Positions 21,984 to 33,775 of a DNA stretch of 64,000 nucleotides are shown piece after piece; within the stretch, counting starts at the first letter, position 1, and each line of letters begins with the position of its first letter. Source of the stretch: Helicostylum pulchrum (Eukaryota; Mucoromycota; Mucoromycetes; Mucorales; Mucoraceae); assembly GCA_025677825.1 (NCBI GenBank), contig JAIXMO010000012.1:124001-188000 (forward strand), read 5' to 3'. A model generated the notes under the pieces. The model saw nothing but the letters and a program-made list of their open reading frames with translations, was not told the origin of the DNA and made no database searches. The translations under genes and the position numbers were made by a program.

Positions 21984-22733
21984 TTTTTTTTCTTTTATGT
22001 ACTAGAGAGATACACTTTTTGTTCAGACGCGATTTTTTTTCCGTCATTCTTTTTTCGTATCCCTAAGCACACACCGATAATATGTGACGTTCAATGGCGT
22101 ACACACCTCAAAAGATGATGAAAGTTCATTGTTCGTGTAACTTAAATGTTTATAAAAAAAATGCAGAAAAAGAAAGATTGCTCAAATAAAATAGTGGCCT
22201 GTAACAGTGTATACTATCTTCTTCATCTTTTTTTCATCTTTATCCTTTTTTTTTTTTTTCGGAACTCTCTTCCTAAGGCATTCGAACCTGAATAATGACG
22301 ATGTCAGCTGCATGAATCTAGTTTGAACAACAAGTACATAGCGTATAATTGGATTCCAAAAAAAAAAAGTTCACCAACTATTTGAAGGCCTATTATTTGA
22401 AACATTTTTCATTATTGATTTATATCAATTATTTATATAAGGAACCGTAATGAGAGTAGATTTGAGCGACATGGTATTAGCAATATTTTCGGTGATACAA
22501 TCGAATTACTGTGTTTTAATGTAGCATGATAAAATGGAAGTGGGTGCAGCAGAAAAAAAAACTCTAATAGCCCATGAATTTAATGAATATTCAAAGAGGT
22601 AAAATAGCGTGATAGTGGAGGGGAATATGCATCGAGTAAATATCAATATTATAAACCCTCAATCCAAGGATAAATAACATTCGATGACTGTATCCGTTAG
22701 GTTTATAATATCAAAGAGGATTTTCAGATAAAA
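21984..22733. other. Intergenic, no gene seen
   Basis: Upstream region of the E2 gene. T-rich tracts at 22230-22260; no coding frame of note. Confidence 0.5.
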
Positions 22734-24357
22734 TTTAATAGTTCAATAAGGTATGATGATAGATAAAGAAAAAAAAAATTATAGGGAAGCAATCGGAGAT
22801 TGCTTCAGATAATTTATTACGTCTCAGGGACGGATAGATAAAGAAAAAGCATGAGAATAAGTGGTGAGGTTGGGTCAGAGGAGAGACCAATAGGTCCAAG
22901 TATTTTTTCACTTTTTCACAGAGACAAGTAACGGTCAACATGTCGTCTAAAAATGATATTAGAGTTACAACATCTCTTTTGGTTGACGAAATAGTGATAG
23001 ATGCCACCTCAATAAAGTTTAAGAAACCACTCTTTCTAGTTAGACAATAGGAAGTAATTCTAGTACCTATATACGAAAAGACACGAGGATTGGTTACAAT
23101 GGATTATATCCAAATCGCCTTTTTTTTTTATAATATTTACCGATGGTTGGGAATAACAGAACTACAGTTAAAGAATATATCTCAAGTGCTTTTTTTCTAA
23201 ATATACCCAGTCTGTAAAAATCAACAAACTTACCAAAGTCGGTGGCATTTTCAACTTTAATGTCTCCAAAGCTAGTCGCATAAGAGAGTTCATATTGATT
23301 GTACGCATCTACACCCTAATCTGATCGTTTATTGAAACTATCATCTTCTGAAGCTAAGAAATTTGCAGAGTGTGGTACTGTCATCGAATCATTACCAATT
23401 GGATATCTCACAAAATGATGAACATATGAACCTGTAATGTGCTATTTAGATAACGCCTTTAGATTTACATCCTTTAAAGATGGAATTAATAAATCGATGG
23501 CTAGAACTATACTCTTATTGTACTGATTATCCTATGATTTTGCAAGGGTTAAAAGAGCTAAACGAGTATCCAATTCATTTAAATTACTACCACAAAAACC
23601 TTTTTTTTAAAACGATTAATTAAAAATAAAAATAAAATCACAACTTATTGTGCCTCACCTTAAATCTTTTTAACTGTATTTGCTGATTCAATCTGGACAT
23701 TCCGTTCAAGTTCAAGCTCTTTTCTGGTCTCCAAAAAGAGAGACGGAGAAAAAAATTGTACAGGCATACTTCCATACTCGTTGCTTTGCTGGATAACAAG
23801 TATCGACGACATAGCTCTAGAATAAATACGACACGGCACACTTTCGTAGTTGCTTCGTTTCTGTACCACAAGAATAGATGGCATAGCCCTAGAATAAATA
23901 CCAAATAAGTAACGCAAATAATAAAAAGAAAATATATTTACAATATTTAATGTTCATCTATGTTCAGTTGATTACAACTGTTTTCTATACAACCAGCCCG
24001 AAACAGACAGAAGCCGTTGGAAACATTTGTTTCCCCGATAACCCAAATCATCAGATTTTTTACTGCAGTAAGAGGAGGCGTAGTCGAATTTTAGCCTTTA
24101 GGCGGAGTGGCCTGGTCTTCATTGATCACGCTCGTTTCTGCCGAGACTTTTTTTTGGTTATGCCATGAGTGGCCTCTGTAAACGGCAGGATGGTTGTGCT
24201 CAACAAATACAATATGCTCTGTGTTTACGTGTATTTTTAGAGTTAATTTATTGTCAAATGAGCTGTTACAACTTGAGCAAGAAAGCTTCACAGGGACGTT
24301 TGGGTGCAATTGGCGGCTTTGAGCGGTAAAAGACAAATTATCCGGAATGTTCTGCAA
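22734..24357 (-). pseudogene. Broken multi-exon gene with one C2H2 finger, family unknown
   Basis: From 24357 the minus strand encodes LSCSSCNSSFDNKLTLKIHV followed by NTEH, a single C-x2-C-x12-H-x4-H finger. Next is 23917-23659, with two 24-residue repeats (IYSRAMPSILVVQ and IYSRAMSSILVIQ), ending KKI-TAA-G before a GTGAGG donor. The exon 23599-23234 is protein-like throughout (NELDTRLALLTLAKS, VHHFVRYPIGNDSMTVPHSA, AYNQYELSYATSFGDIKVEN) but holds TAG at 23534-23532, 23444-23442 and 23318-23316. A later part (TRITSYCLTRKSGFLNFIEV, RDVVTLISFLDDMLTVTCLC) runs to about 22880. Splice signals are largely intact while stops are not suppressed, so I call it a pseudogene. I do not recognise the family. 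Confidence 0.5.
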
Positions 24358-24543
24358 GTGTTTTTAGCGAGGTGGTAATATTTTGGTATGGATTTTATTC
24401 ATGTGCCTTAGTAGGGTTTGGCTGGTACAAAAGTCGTCATACTCTTCGAAGTATGAGTAGTTTCTTCTTAATAGTATTGTCAATATTCTAACACTAGATA
24501 AAATAAAAGGGGACTTCGAAACAGAGAGTTCTTAAGGAAATCT

Positions 24544-24690
24544 TGATACACGGTCAATTTAAACAGTCGATTAAAATAAAGGAAAAAGATACGCGTACCA
24601 GGTTTTCGCACCAGGTTTTTTTTGTTTTGGTGAGCACCAGACACTTCCTTTAAAATGAGTAAATACACTGTCAATTTACAGTTTCAAAAA
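24544..24690 (+). repeat. Dispersed repeat fragment
   Basis: GATACACGGTCAATTTAAAC and CAGTCGATTAAAA match 12650-12685, and ACCAGGTTTTCGCACCAGGT resembles ACCAGCTTTTCGCACTAGGT at about 46522-46541. Non-coding. Confidence 0.45.
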
Positions 24691-25412
24691 AAAAAAGGTG
24701 CTGGATATTACTTCTCACGTTCCTGTTCTTGCGTACTTATTTTATATATCTTGTTTATTTATTTCCCTACGTTGGCAATACTGTCGATCCAAAAAGTTGT
24801 ATAGTTTATCTTGCGTAGGAGGCCTTGTGTAGGAATTGGTGTTGTGAAAGAAAAGAAAAAAACAACCTTTTTTTTTAAAAAAAAGAATGATAAAAAAGGA
24901 GATTTCTAATGTCATACTTACACGATAGTCGGTCATTGTCAGGCCAAGTGTCACTTTTTTTTATTATTTTTGGTACACGTTCTATTTACACGCACAGGCA
25001 AAAAAAAAAGGGCGACGTATTTTTTTTTCATGCGTTCAACTTAGTCTTTATTCGCATAAAAAGGAGCTTGTATGAATCAAGTTGGAGCAACAAGTACCTA
25101 CTTTATAAAAATGATTAACTAAGGTATAAGTACGAGTATATGAAACAAGTACTGGTATAATACGACATAATGAGTAAATACATCACACGACCTTTTTTAT
25201 CACTTATTTATCGCATTTTTTTTTTTCTTCTTTTTTTTTTTTTATTCTTCTTCTTCACTTATTATTTTCCAATTTATACGGGCCTTTCTTAGATAAACTG
25301 GTATTATTAAAGGCACATACGTGAAAAGTGGTCTGCCACACTTTTTTTTTTACTGAATGTGTTAGTTAATAGAATGTAAACCAAGAATTCCCTCCTTTCC
25401 GTATTTACGAAT

Positions 25413-25745
25413 ATGACTAAATTGGATGATTATAAGAATTACAAGGCGACTTTCAGCACAAAAAACAAGTACTTAAAGTATTTTTGTAATTTCCCTTTGA
25501 AGGGTTGGAAGTTTAAAAAATATAAAAATCATTTTCTACAAGAGACCAAGTTGGTAACAAGATACGTTACGCAGCTGAAGCTGGTTAAAATCTACTCTAA
25601 AAATCTTCCGCGAAAGGCCAAGTCTCATATAAAACGCCTTATTAAGTCTGTATCTCTTAATCCTGAAAGTTCGAATCCTTCAAGCTCAATGATAGTTAGT
25701 ACAATAATAAAGAATACAGTTCAGACATTTAATTATATTTTTTAG
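25413..25745 (+). CDS. Unrecognised basic ORF, 110 codons, doubtful
   Basis: Encodes a Lys/Tyr-rich peptide starting MTKLDDYKNYKATFSTKNKY with no motif I know. It lies in a fossil-rich stretch, has no clear introns and no recognisable promoter. It may be a remnant of a mobile element or a chance frame. Confidence 0.25.
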   Translation: MTKLDDYKNYKATFSTKNKYLKYFCNFPLKGWKFKKYKNHFLQETKLVTRYVTQLKLVKIYSKNLPRKAKSHIKRLIKSVSLNPESSNPSSSMIVSTIIKNTVQTFNYIF

Positions 25746-25799
25746 AAAAGACTTTTTCAAGAATAATGTTGAAACGTTAACTTGAAAACCTATAACTGG

Positions 25800-26330
25800 T
25801 GCAACAGACTTGTGGACTAACACGGTTGTTAACAAATCGAAAGAGAAAAGATTGGAAAGTAGAGTGGAAACAATGAGTGTATCTCAACAGAGTAAGACCG
25901 GTAGCTGCTCCTCCTCGTCCTTAAATTATCAAAGAGGGTTACGAGAAAATGACTACAGGGCTCCCAGTGAAGCTGGAGAAGAAGTGGAAACTAAAGTCTG
26001 GTAGAAATGCTGAAGACGTTATATACGAAGAAGCTAAAACTACCGATATGAATAGCAAGTAATTTTAAAATTAAGACATGGAGCTAAAAGTAGACTAATA
26101 ATTTATTAATAGCCCATACCACCATTCGCATATTGTTTCTCTAGCTGATGACAGTTTGCAAGTCTCATTCCTAGAAGTAGTAGAAGAAATATCACCTGGT
26201 AGCGGGAAGTAAGATCTTAACAAGCTCTTTCCAGAACATCGAAATCAAATATTGAAGAATTTAGATAACAAGAAAATTTTATTGAGATTGTTTTAGGAAC
26301 GACAAATAATCACTATTTGATTTTGAGGCA
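25800..26330 (+). pseudogene. Remnant of a multi-exon gene, family unknown
   Basis: Protein-like pieces are visible in different frames: MSVSQQSKTGSCSSSSLNYQ up to VETKVW, then after a frame change AEDVIYEEAKTTDMNSK at 26008-26060. After a CTCTAG acceptor comes DDSLQVSFLEVVEEISPGSG at 26140-26208, followed by GTAAGA. Splice-like signals flank the last piece. The frame breaks suggest decay. Function unknown. Confidence 0.4.
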
Positions 26331-26359
26331 GTGTCTATTTTTGTTTATATGGGAGGTCA

Positions 26360-26569
26360 TTTATGACCTCCAGTATTGAACAAGAAAGACTTTATACTGT
26401 AATGAAGTATTATTCTCAACAAGGTCAACCAACAGAAAAATTCCCCTTTAGTATTACTGCTAGTATGGAAAAGGGCATACTCAATAGATACGATAACATT
26501 TGGCCGTTCGGTAATTTTTTTAATTCAGTATCTACATTTCTCTCTCAACTTCTTTTAATCAAAGAATAA
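26360..26569 (+). pseudogene. Fragment of a classical protein tyrosine phosphatase
   Basis: The frame contains PFSITASMEKGILNRYDNIW followed by PFG. The NRYDNI(W/L)P block is the hallmark near the N-terminus of the classical PTP catalytic domain. The catalytic HCSAG segment is absent downstream, so this is a truncated copy. The frame ends at a TAA after FLSQLLLIKE. Confidence 0.5.
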
Positions 26570-26793
26570 AGAACACGCCTAAGATTTGTCTTCGAGATCA
26601 ATAAATCTAAATAACAAGTAACTCGCTTTATTAGACATTTCAAAATATAACTTATTTCAAATATAAACTATTTCAAAAATCTATATAAAATACTCTTCTC
26701 TGTTTCTCAAACAGTGGTTTGGTACTAACAGGATTAACCAACGTGAAGGTGAGAGTATGTCTAATCCCAAAAATTGAACCCCAGATCCCTATA

Positions 26794-27040
26794 CCCTTCC
26801 TCAGGAGAGCGAAGACCCAGTAAAGGAAAACGGTACATCCTGACATCCAGGCATGTGTATTTATTGAACTAAATACAAACTCTTTCCTCAGGAGAGCAAA
26901 CACATGTAAGAAACCGGGTACATCCTGACATCCAGAGAACGCAGAGTTCTACACGATATAAGCACGACATAAACTCTTTCCTCAGGAGAGAGATATCCCA
27001 TATAATAGGTTTTCTAGTACATCATGACATCCGGAGAACA
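26794..27040 (+). repeat. Three-unit tandem repeat of about 90 bp
   Basis: Each unit starts with TTCCTCAGGAGAG (about 26797, 26884, 26978) and carries GGTACATCCTGACATCCAG or a near variant 20-40 bp later (about 26832, 26918, 27017). CCTCAGGAG is close to a palindrome. No coding frame runs through the array. Confidence 0.75.
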
Positions 27041-27561
27041 TGTACAGTGCTTGATGAAGAAGAGAGAAAAAAAGAGAATTCTCTGAAGCGAGCAAGTGAT
27101 CTAACTGGTTCACACAGAGTACTACTTTAAATCATTGAGTTTTATAACTGATACCAGAAAATTTATTATCAACCTTTGTAGTACCCGTAAAATAACAAGG
27201 AAGCTAGTTGTCTAATTGAAGCAACCATTGGTGTAACGAAATCAACAGGTTAAAAAATGTGTTGCGACAACAAATGTACATATTGACATATAGTACAGAG
27301 AAGTGACCTTTTTCACATGAGCGACCTATCATAGCATAATTACACAGCATAATAAATAAGGGGGAGAGAGACGTACTATGTTGTACATGTATTAATGAGA
27401 GATAAAATAAGATATAATAAATACGTTTTTTTTTTTAAAAAAAAAAACTGTAAAAAAAAAAAGGGAAGATAATTAATAATATATAAAGCATAAAAAAAAA
27501 AAAGATAAAGGAATGGTGTGTCTGGATCAAAAAAAAAGTGTGGGAGGATGGTTTTTGTTAT
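27041..27561. other. 3' flank of the Ndt80-type gene
   Basis: A/T-rich with GATAAAATAAGATATAATAA and A runs; no gene seen. Confidence 0.5.
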
Positions 27562-29384
27562 TTACTGGGGACGGCCAGCGTCAAGTCCGGATGGATAAGG
27601 GCCACTATTTTCGTGAGGACGGCCATAAGGATCTGTAGAGTTCATATTATACATATGTCCATATTGTGCTGAAGTCGAAGCTTCTTGCTGATGAGGTAAT
27701 CTAGGGATTTCGTTGGGAGCCCAGTATTGCTTGGATTCATTTTTAATGCCTTTATCATGAGCGTAGGGTCCACCAGGACCATTATCATAAATATGTGGAG
27801 GAGGAACTTGATCCTATTCACAAAAAAAAAAAAAAACGTTAATAATCTACAATATTCAAAATATATCTCGAACACACAACTTACAGGCTGAAAATAAGGA
27901 CTAGGTACTTGACCGTGGGATGGAGGTGGATGACTAGCGTATGGAGGAATTCCCGAAGAAGATTGATTTGAAGGAGGAGGAGGAGGAATCATGGGAGGAT
28001 AGCTAGATAATGATGGGTAAGGATATCCATTGTAAGGAGAGTAAGGGCCAAAATCGCTTATGGGGGAATTAGGTAAACTTGTGTATCTATGATTCGGGGA
28101 AGATGCTTGATGCTGATCAATACCAGTTGAGGGTCCACCAGCCGCTGAAACAGCAGTAACATTGTTAGTGGTAGGAATTCCAGATCCATTACCAGCAAGT
28201 TCACTCGAAGCGTCAGTACTATCAGCATGCTTAAATCTTGTATGAGAGTCAGCATAATGACCAGGACTACGGCCACGAACTACCAGAGCCGCCGAAGTAC
28301 AGGTAGCAACACGAATAGGTTCACCTCGAGGAAAATTAGCGTATAAATCGACCACGATTTCGTAGTACTGCTGAGCAGCTCTTCTTTTCCCGTTATTCGC
28401 AGTAGCAGTTTTAAATTGTAATCTTTCAAAGGTGACAATATTATGGTTGGAACCTACCGAAGCCAAATGAAGATTACCGCCAGCACGCACAGGACGAGGC
28501 TCAGGTATCATCTGAGGCCCCTTATCTCTTTTAGGCGTATGTTGAACCAACTCTATTTTCTTGTCATGATTTGTGACACGAGCACATACACCAATAGAGA
28601 AATAATCAACCTGAAGAAACTCTTGTGTATCTGTCTTTCTTAATAAACAAGGTACTTCAGGGCCTTGGATTAAATAATTCATACCGTGTACATCGAATGT
28701 TGAACTCACTTGGAAATAGTTTCGACGATAACAGGTCCAGTCTTGATCTGCTCGAAAGAAACCTCTGTCCATCTTTGCGTGAAGTTGAACTTGGTAACTA
28801 AATGATAGTTTGAATCAGAATATATAATATTTCCATCTATTGTATATGTTTTTACCTGTTTGATTGATCCATATTACACAAGTCATGAAGTTGTTTCGTA
28901 TTGGAAAAAGTAGGTCCCATTTCAAACGAAAAGATGGATTCGGTTCGTCGTCTACGAATAGGACCAGCACTAGGGTAAGGGTTAGAATGAAACGTGGTTG
29001 TTGTAAAATTAGCAGGCCTTGAAGGAATAGGTGGACGTCTACGAATTAAATTAGGCGAAATCGCTAATTTCTCGCTATTGGATGTAGGTGGAGGTGTGTG
29101 AGTTGATTCAGGGCGCGGAGTCTCTGGCTGTGAGATCGACATTAACCTAAGAAAGAAAAAAAAATTATGTTTCAGTACACCAAAATATAAAAGGGGTAAA
29201 AATTTAACTGCTAAAGTTATCACTTAGGTAAGAAGAGAGAGACGAAAAAAAAAACTTACCCTTGTTGTAACTGTGGCGAAACTGGTAAAACTGGTTGCGA
29301 AGTTTCACTATTTGTTGACTGGTCGTTTGGTTGAGTAGGGTATTCTCCATTGTAAGAATAAGGTAAAGGCATGTAGTTGGTCAT
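27562..29384 (-). CDS. NDT80/PhoG-type DNA-binding transcription factor (Vib-1/Ron1-like)
   Basis: Four exons (29384-29260, 29146-28856, 28797-27885, 27813-27562) join to 526 residues. The N-terminal 135 residues are Pro/Ser/Thr-rich with RRRPPIPSRP and RRRRTESIFSF. The p53-like DNA-binding domain spans about residues 140-322. It includes QVQLHAKMDRGFFRADQDWT, CYRRNYFQVSS, ELVQHTPKRDKGPQ, TFERLQFKTATANNGKRRAA and LVVRGRSPGHYAD. The C-terminus is low-complexity Pro/Tyr/Ser/Gly-rich. Relatives control nutrient response, extracellular proteases, heterokaryon incompatibility or meiosis. Vib-1/XprG-like wording fits better than yeast Ndt80 because of the conserved RAAQQYY region. It shares a 2.5-kb upstream region with the divergent RING-RRM gene. 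Confidence 0.9.
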
Positions 29385-31857
29385 TGAGTTTTTTTTTTTT
29401 AAAGATTAAGGGACCCTTTTTACTGATACTTTTATAAAAACAGTAACAAAAAAGGGGGAAGAAGTAAAAAAAAAAGAGAGAGGAAGAAAATATATTTTAT
29501 ATAAGATACCCGGGAAAAAAATATATAATTTTTTTTTTAATACACACACACACTTATTATGAAATTAGAGTCGAGTCAAAAGAACACATGACAAATAAAA
29601 ACTTCTTTATATCTCACTTACCCTTTTTTTTTCCAAAAAAAAAAAAAAAGGCAGAAAAAGCGAAAGGATTTCGCTGTACACCATCTACAGCAAAAAAAAA
29701 AAAAAAAAAGCGCACGGTTGTTTTTTTTTCTAATGATACATATGCTTTTTCACTGTACATTAGTTTACTAAATGTAAGTCCCAGGTAACTGAGTATGTCG
29801 TCATTGCAACGTGCTGTTTGCAGGAAGCATGACTATTTAGGGGTATCAAACAGAGACGTTTTTACCTTTTTGATTTATAGTCTAAATCATATTATTTTTA
29901 CTGCTTTTTTTTTAAAACAAGATATACACGTAAAAAACTATTTTACTACTTTTTTCTTCCTTTTGCAGATTGTGTTAAAAATAAACCCAAGAATGTTCTG
30001 TACGTTATTTTGCAAGAAAAAAAAAAAAAAAAAAACCCTGTTTAAAGACAATAGACACGTGGAATAGAACAATAATTTAACCGATTTTAACTCTTGGGAA
30101 AATCATAGTACAAAGTTGTATTACCAAATCAACTGTGTCCGAAAAAAAACAAGTTGTAAATTATTGGACCAATAAAGTTAGTAATAAGTGCCTTTTTAAG
30201 TATTTTGACAGTGTGGTATCCTTTTTACTTTTGTAAGCTTCTTACTTTTTTTTTTTTTTTTTCCTCTTCCCTCCTTCAATGCATTGATTTTTTTGCGCAA
30301 GTATAAAAAAGCATAAAAAAGTGCGGATCCAGTACTAAGAACACGCTACTTACATACTTTTTTTTATTTTTAGAGGAGCAAAAGAAGAAAAGAATTAACA
30401 TAATGTGACACGAAACCCTATTATTGCATTAAATGTAAATACCTTAATTTTTTTTTTGTTAATATATCACTGTAAAAAAAAATAAGACGATAACAAAACT
30501 AGAAAGCACATGATTCATCAAAGTATATATATAACTATATTTTATATACACGTCTTTTTTTTCCCCACCGCAAAAATATTATTGTACCGTATTGGCTTAA
30601 AAGGCAAAAAAAGAATTCATACCACATGAAAAATATTCAGTATGTACAAAAGAGGTATTTTAGGCGGGAAAACAATACCAATAACTTACTTTGAACAAAA
30701 AAGAAAAAAGACACAAGGTGTTTATACATATTCAATTGCACTTGAAAAATAGATTTACTATTCGACATGTGAATATCTTTTTTTTTTATCTGATAAAGTT
30801 TTGCCGTTACTTGTAAAAAAAAGAAATCTGACTTTTTTTAACTTTCAATGAAAGGGGGTGTATACTAATTGCTAATTTATCCCTTGTAGTAATCACTCAA
30901 TTCATTTCTTTTTTTATTTAAGCAGTAGACATTTAAAGTTTTTTTAATATAGTCCTATAGAGAACTCAATCGTTGTGTACTCACAGTAACAGGGTTTCAG
31001 TCTATGCAATTTTTACCCCACAGCAAAAAAGAAAAAAAAATGGCGTGTCATACATAACTTTACTCCGAAGATTGGATTCAAGGTAGCCACAGCCCCCACA
31101 ATTATTGGGCGTATGTTTAGGCATTATTTCTATTTTTATAATGACTACTAATTTCGGCATTTACCATCAATTTCATCAAGTTTTTCTGGGTTTTTTGTAT
31201 CACATACATCTTTTGGTCTGCGAGGCGAATGGTTCTTTTCTTTTTTTTTTTTGGTGGGGAGGACAATCTAAGATCGATAGGCATTTTACAGTAAAAAAAA
31301 AGAGGGTGTGTATTTTTTTACAAGTAAAAAAACTTTTTTTTCTGTCTTTCTTTTAAAGAGTCGATTCTACTCTTTTTGAATTACAGAGACTAACTATAGT
31401 TCCATGATAAAACAGGCACGCAGAATATTATTGCATTAAAACTTCTTTTTTTCGAAAGAAAATAATAAGCGTATAGAATGTACAGCTAAAACGCAATTAG
31501 TTTAATGAAAATATTTATAAAATGTTTTTTTTTTCTTCTCTTCGTCTCTTTTGAACAGGAGTATTACAACTCGTTTTCTCTTTCCTAACCCCTTCTTTTT
31601 TTAAAAAAAATTGTGTATTTTGTATAAATCGTTTTACTACGAGAACCCCTGGCACCAACATCTGTTTACAAAAAGAGAGTTTAATGTAAATATACCCAAA
31701 AGGAGCGAAAATAAAAAATCCCTAAATTGTATGTGCGTCTACAAGATTCTACATGTACAAACATAAATATGAATTTATACATATATATTAAAATTGTGCA
31801 TATTTTTTATATAAATATCGAAACTTTTTTTTTTAATTTTTTTTTTAATAAGTTATC
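29385..31857. other. Long intergenic region between divergent genes
   Basis: About 2.5 kb of A/T-rich DNA with many T and A runs. Open frames at 29588-30067 and 31105-31356 are homopolymer translations and are not credible genes. It probably holds the promoters of the Ndt80-type and RING-RRM genes. Confidence 0.55.
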
Positions 31858-33605
31858 ATGAAAACAGAAAATTACATAACTTTGGTTACTGACAAACTAC
31901 GTCCATTACCAATCAAACCACCTCGATCTAATAAAAAAAAGGCCACACCAACGGAACCATGCTATTCATTATTTGATACGGTGTCTGCACCATTGAACTG
32001 GTTAGATAAAAGACCACTACCACCACCAAGAAAACACTCTGTTTCAGTTGACGGCTCAGACACTTTGAAATATGAAAACAAATACGCAGGATTTTGGCGA
32101 CGTGCATCCTTACCCAACAAACAAGACTTTCTAAACTCATCCTCTTGTGCACTTTGTAACCGACTCATTTATTCAACCAATAACAACATGTGTCATCATT
32201 CAATTTGTCAACATTGTATTACCTTATCATTTTGTTGTCCACTGTGTCCAAAGGTAAAATATCAAAAAAAAAAAATTTTAAAAATTTAATTAATGTGGTT
32301 ATTTCTTCTAAGGAACTTGTGTCATCCCCTTCTTCAATTACTTCCTCCTCAACTTCATTTTTTAATCATTTACCTTCGGCTGACCCTTACGACCCCTTTA
32401 CTACCGGTCTTATTTATCCCCACCAAGATGAAAAGTTTTATATTGGTGACCTCCTATCATCTTCCACCGCATTTGATCCTATCCGTGATACCACCAACGA
32501 ATTTTACTGTGTAAAATTAGCTAATGTAAGCTAAACTAAAAAAAATAAATAATCATTAGTACGATATTTATTCGCATAATATAATAGATTCCTTGGGACG
32601 TTTCACAAAAAGATATCAAGTTATTCTTTAAAGATTTCCAATTACCTTGTGAATCAGTACACGCCCAATCTATCCATGTAAGCAAACTTTTATATATAAA
32701 ATGTATATCAGGTGTACTAAACGAAACAATAGATTATGATGGATCGTATGACAGGTAAAACACTGTCCGACTGCTACATCGAGTTCTCAAGTGAGTCCGA
32801 AGCACAACGCGCAACCGAGTACGGTAACCAACGTGTACTAAAGAACCGTATCATATCCGCCACACTAAGCTCTCACCAAGACTTTCTGGAGATCGTCTTT
32901 CCTAAATGGGCCACAAAATTCACAGGCACTCAACTCAACAATCCAGTCACCACCAATAATTTACCACAGTGCTTTGTTACACCTGAAGAAATCACTTCTC
33001 TATTAACAATTTGTAAAAACTACAAGGTAAACAAAAACATGTAACAACAAACGTATATAGTTTATTGAATTTTTGTGTATAGCTTTACTTTTCAAGAAAA
33101 TGTGCTGAAAGACCATTTGAAAATATTATTACAATAATTACAAAGTATCCATGGGAACAACTTGAATTGGTTACTGAGGAACAACGCCATAGTATCTACG
33201 ATCTTTTGAAATCTTCAATTGGTAAAACACACAAAAGGGGGGCGGGGTTAAAAAAAAGTAAAGCTAATTCTGTTTTTACTGTTAGATGCATTAAAGCTAC
33301 ACCTATCTAAAGTCGCTCATATCGATCATTCACTACTAGACCGAATACTACGCGCTGGTATCATATGTCCCGCATTTACGGATCAACAAAAGAACGCGCT
33401 ACTTGAATCCGCAGGATATGCATTAGACATCGAGACCTTTATGTTAAACCAGCAGGCAGATACACAAGACCCATCCTATGTGTACGTTTTACCACCTCCA
33501 AGCTCCGGTACATTATCCCTGCTTGACATCCTAAACACATCTCCACCCGAAAAAGAAAGTGACGAAGATAGTTACTTCTTTTGTGATCTAGAAGATTCAT
33601 TTTAA
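31858..33605 (+). CDS. RING-finger and RRM-domain protein
   Basis: Six exons (31858-32253, 32313-32525, 32588-32677, 32733-33026, 33083-33221, 33286-33605) join to 483 residues. Near residues 98-132 it has CALCNRLIYSTNNNMCHHSI, then CQHC and CPLC, matching the C3HC4 spacing of a RING finger. The middle carries an RRM: VKLANIPW (RNP2-like), a loop, and DCYIEFSSESEAQRATEYG (RNP1-like). The C-terminal part is helical and acidic, ending FFCDLEDSF. The combination suggests an RNA-linked ubiquitin ligase, similar in idea to Not4, but the order and spacing differ and I assign no orthologue. The promoter region is shared with the Ndt80-type gene. Only 170 bp separate it from eIF2A downstream. Confidence 0.8.
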
Positions 33606-33775
33606 ATAAAAACCATTTTTTTTTTTTTGATCTGAGCTTTTTTTTTAAAAAAAAGAGTACTGCTTTTCTTTCCCGGGCCTCTAATTAAAAAAAAAATAGG
33701 GAGAGGGCCATTGGTAAGATAACGTCTTTTTTTTTTCTTTTCTTTTGCCCTTCTTCTTCATCGTATTTGCTTCCT

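Noticed and set aside
24480..25118. Several short frames (64-70 codons) between fossils
   Set aside because: No motifs, no splice-supported extension and homopolymer-rich; not counted as genes.
25655..25695. GTTCGAATCC resembling a tRNA T-loop
   Set aside because: The flanking bases do not form a T stem or acceptor stem, and the sequence lies inside an open frame.
29588..30067. Open frames in the Ndt80/RING-RRM intergenic region
   Set aside because: They consist mainly of Lys and Phe runs from A and T homopolymers with no protein-like composition.
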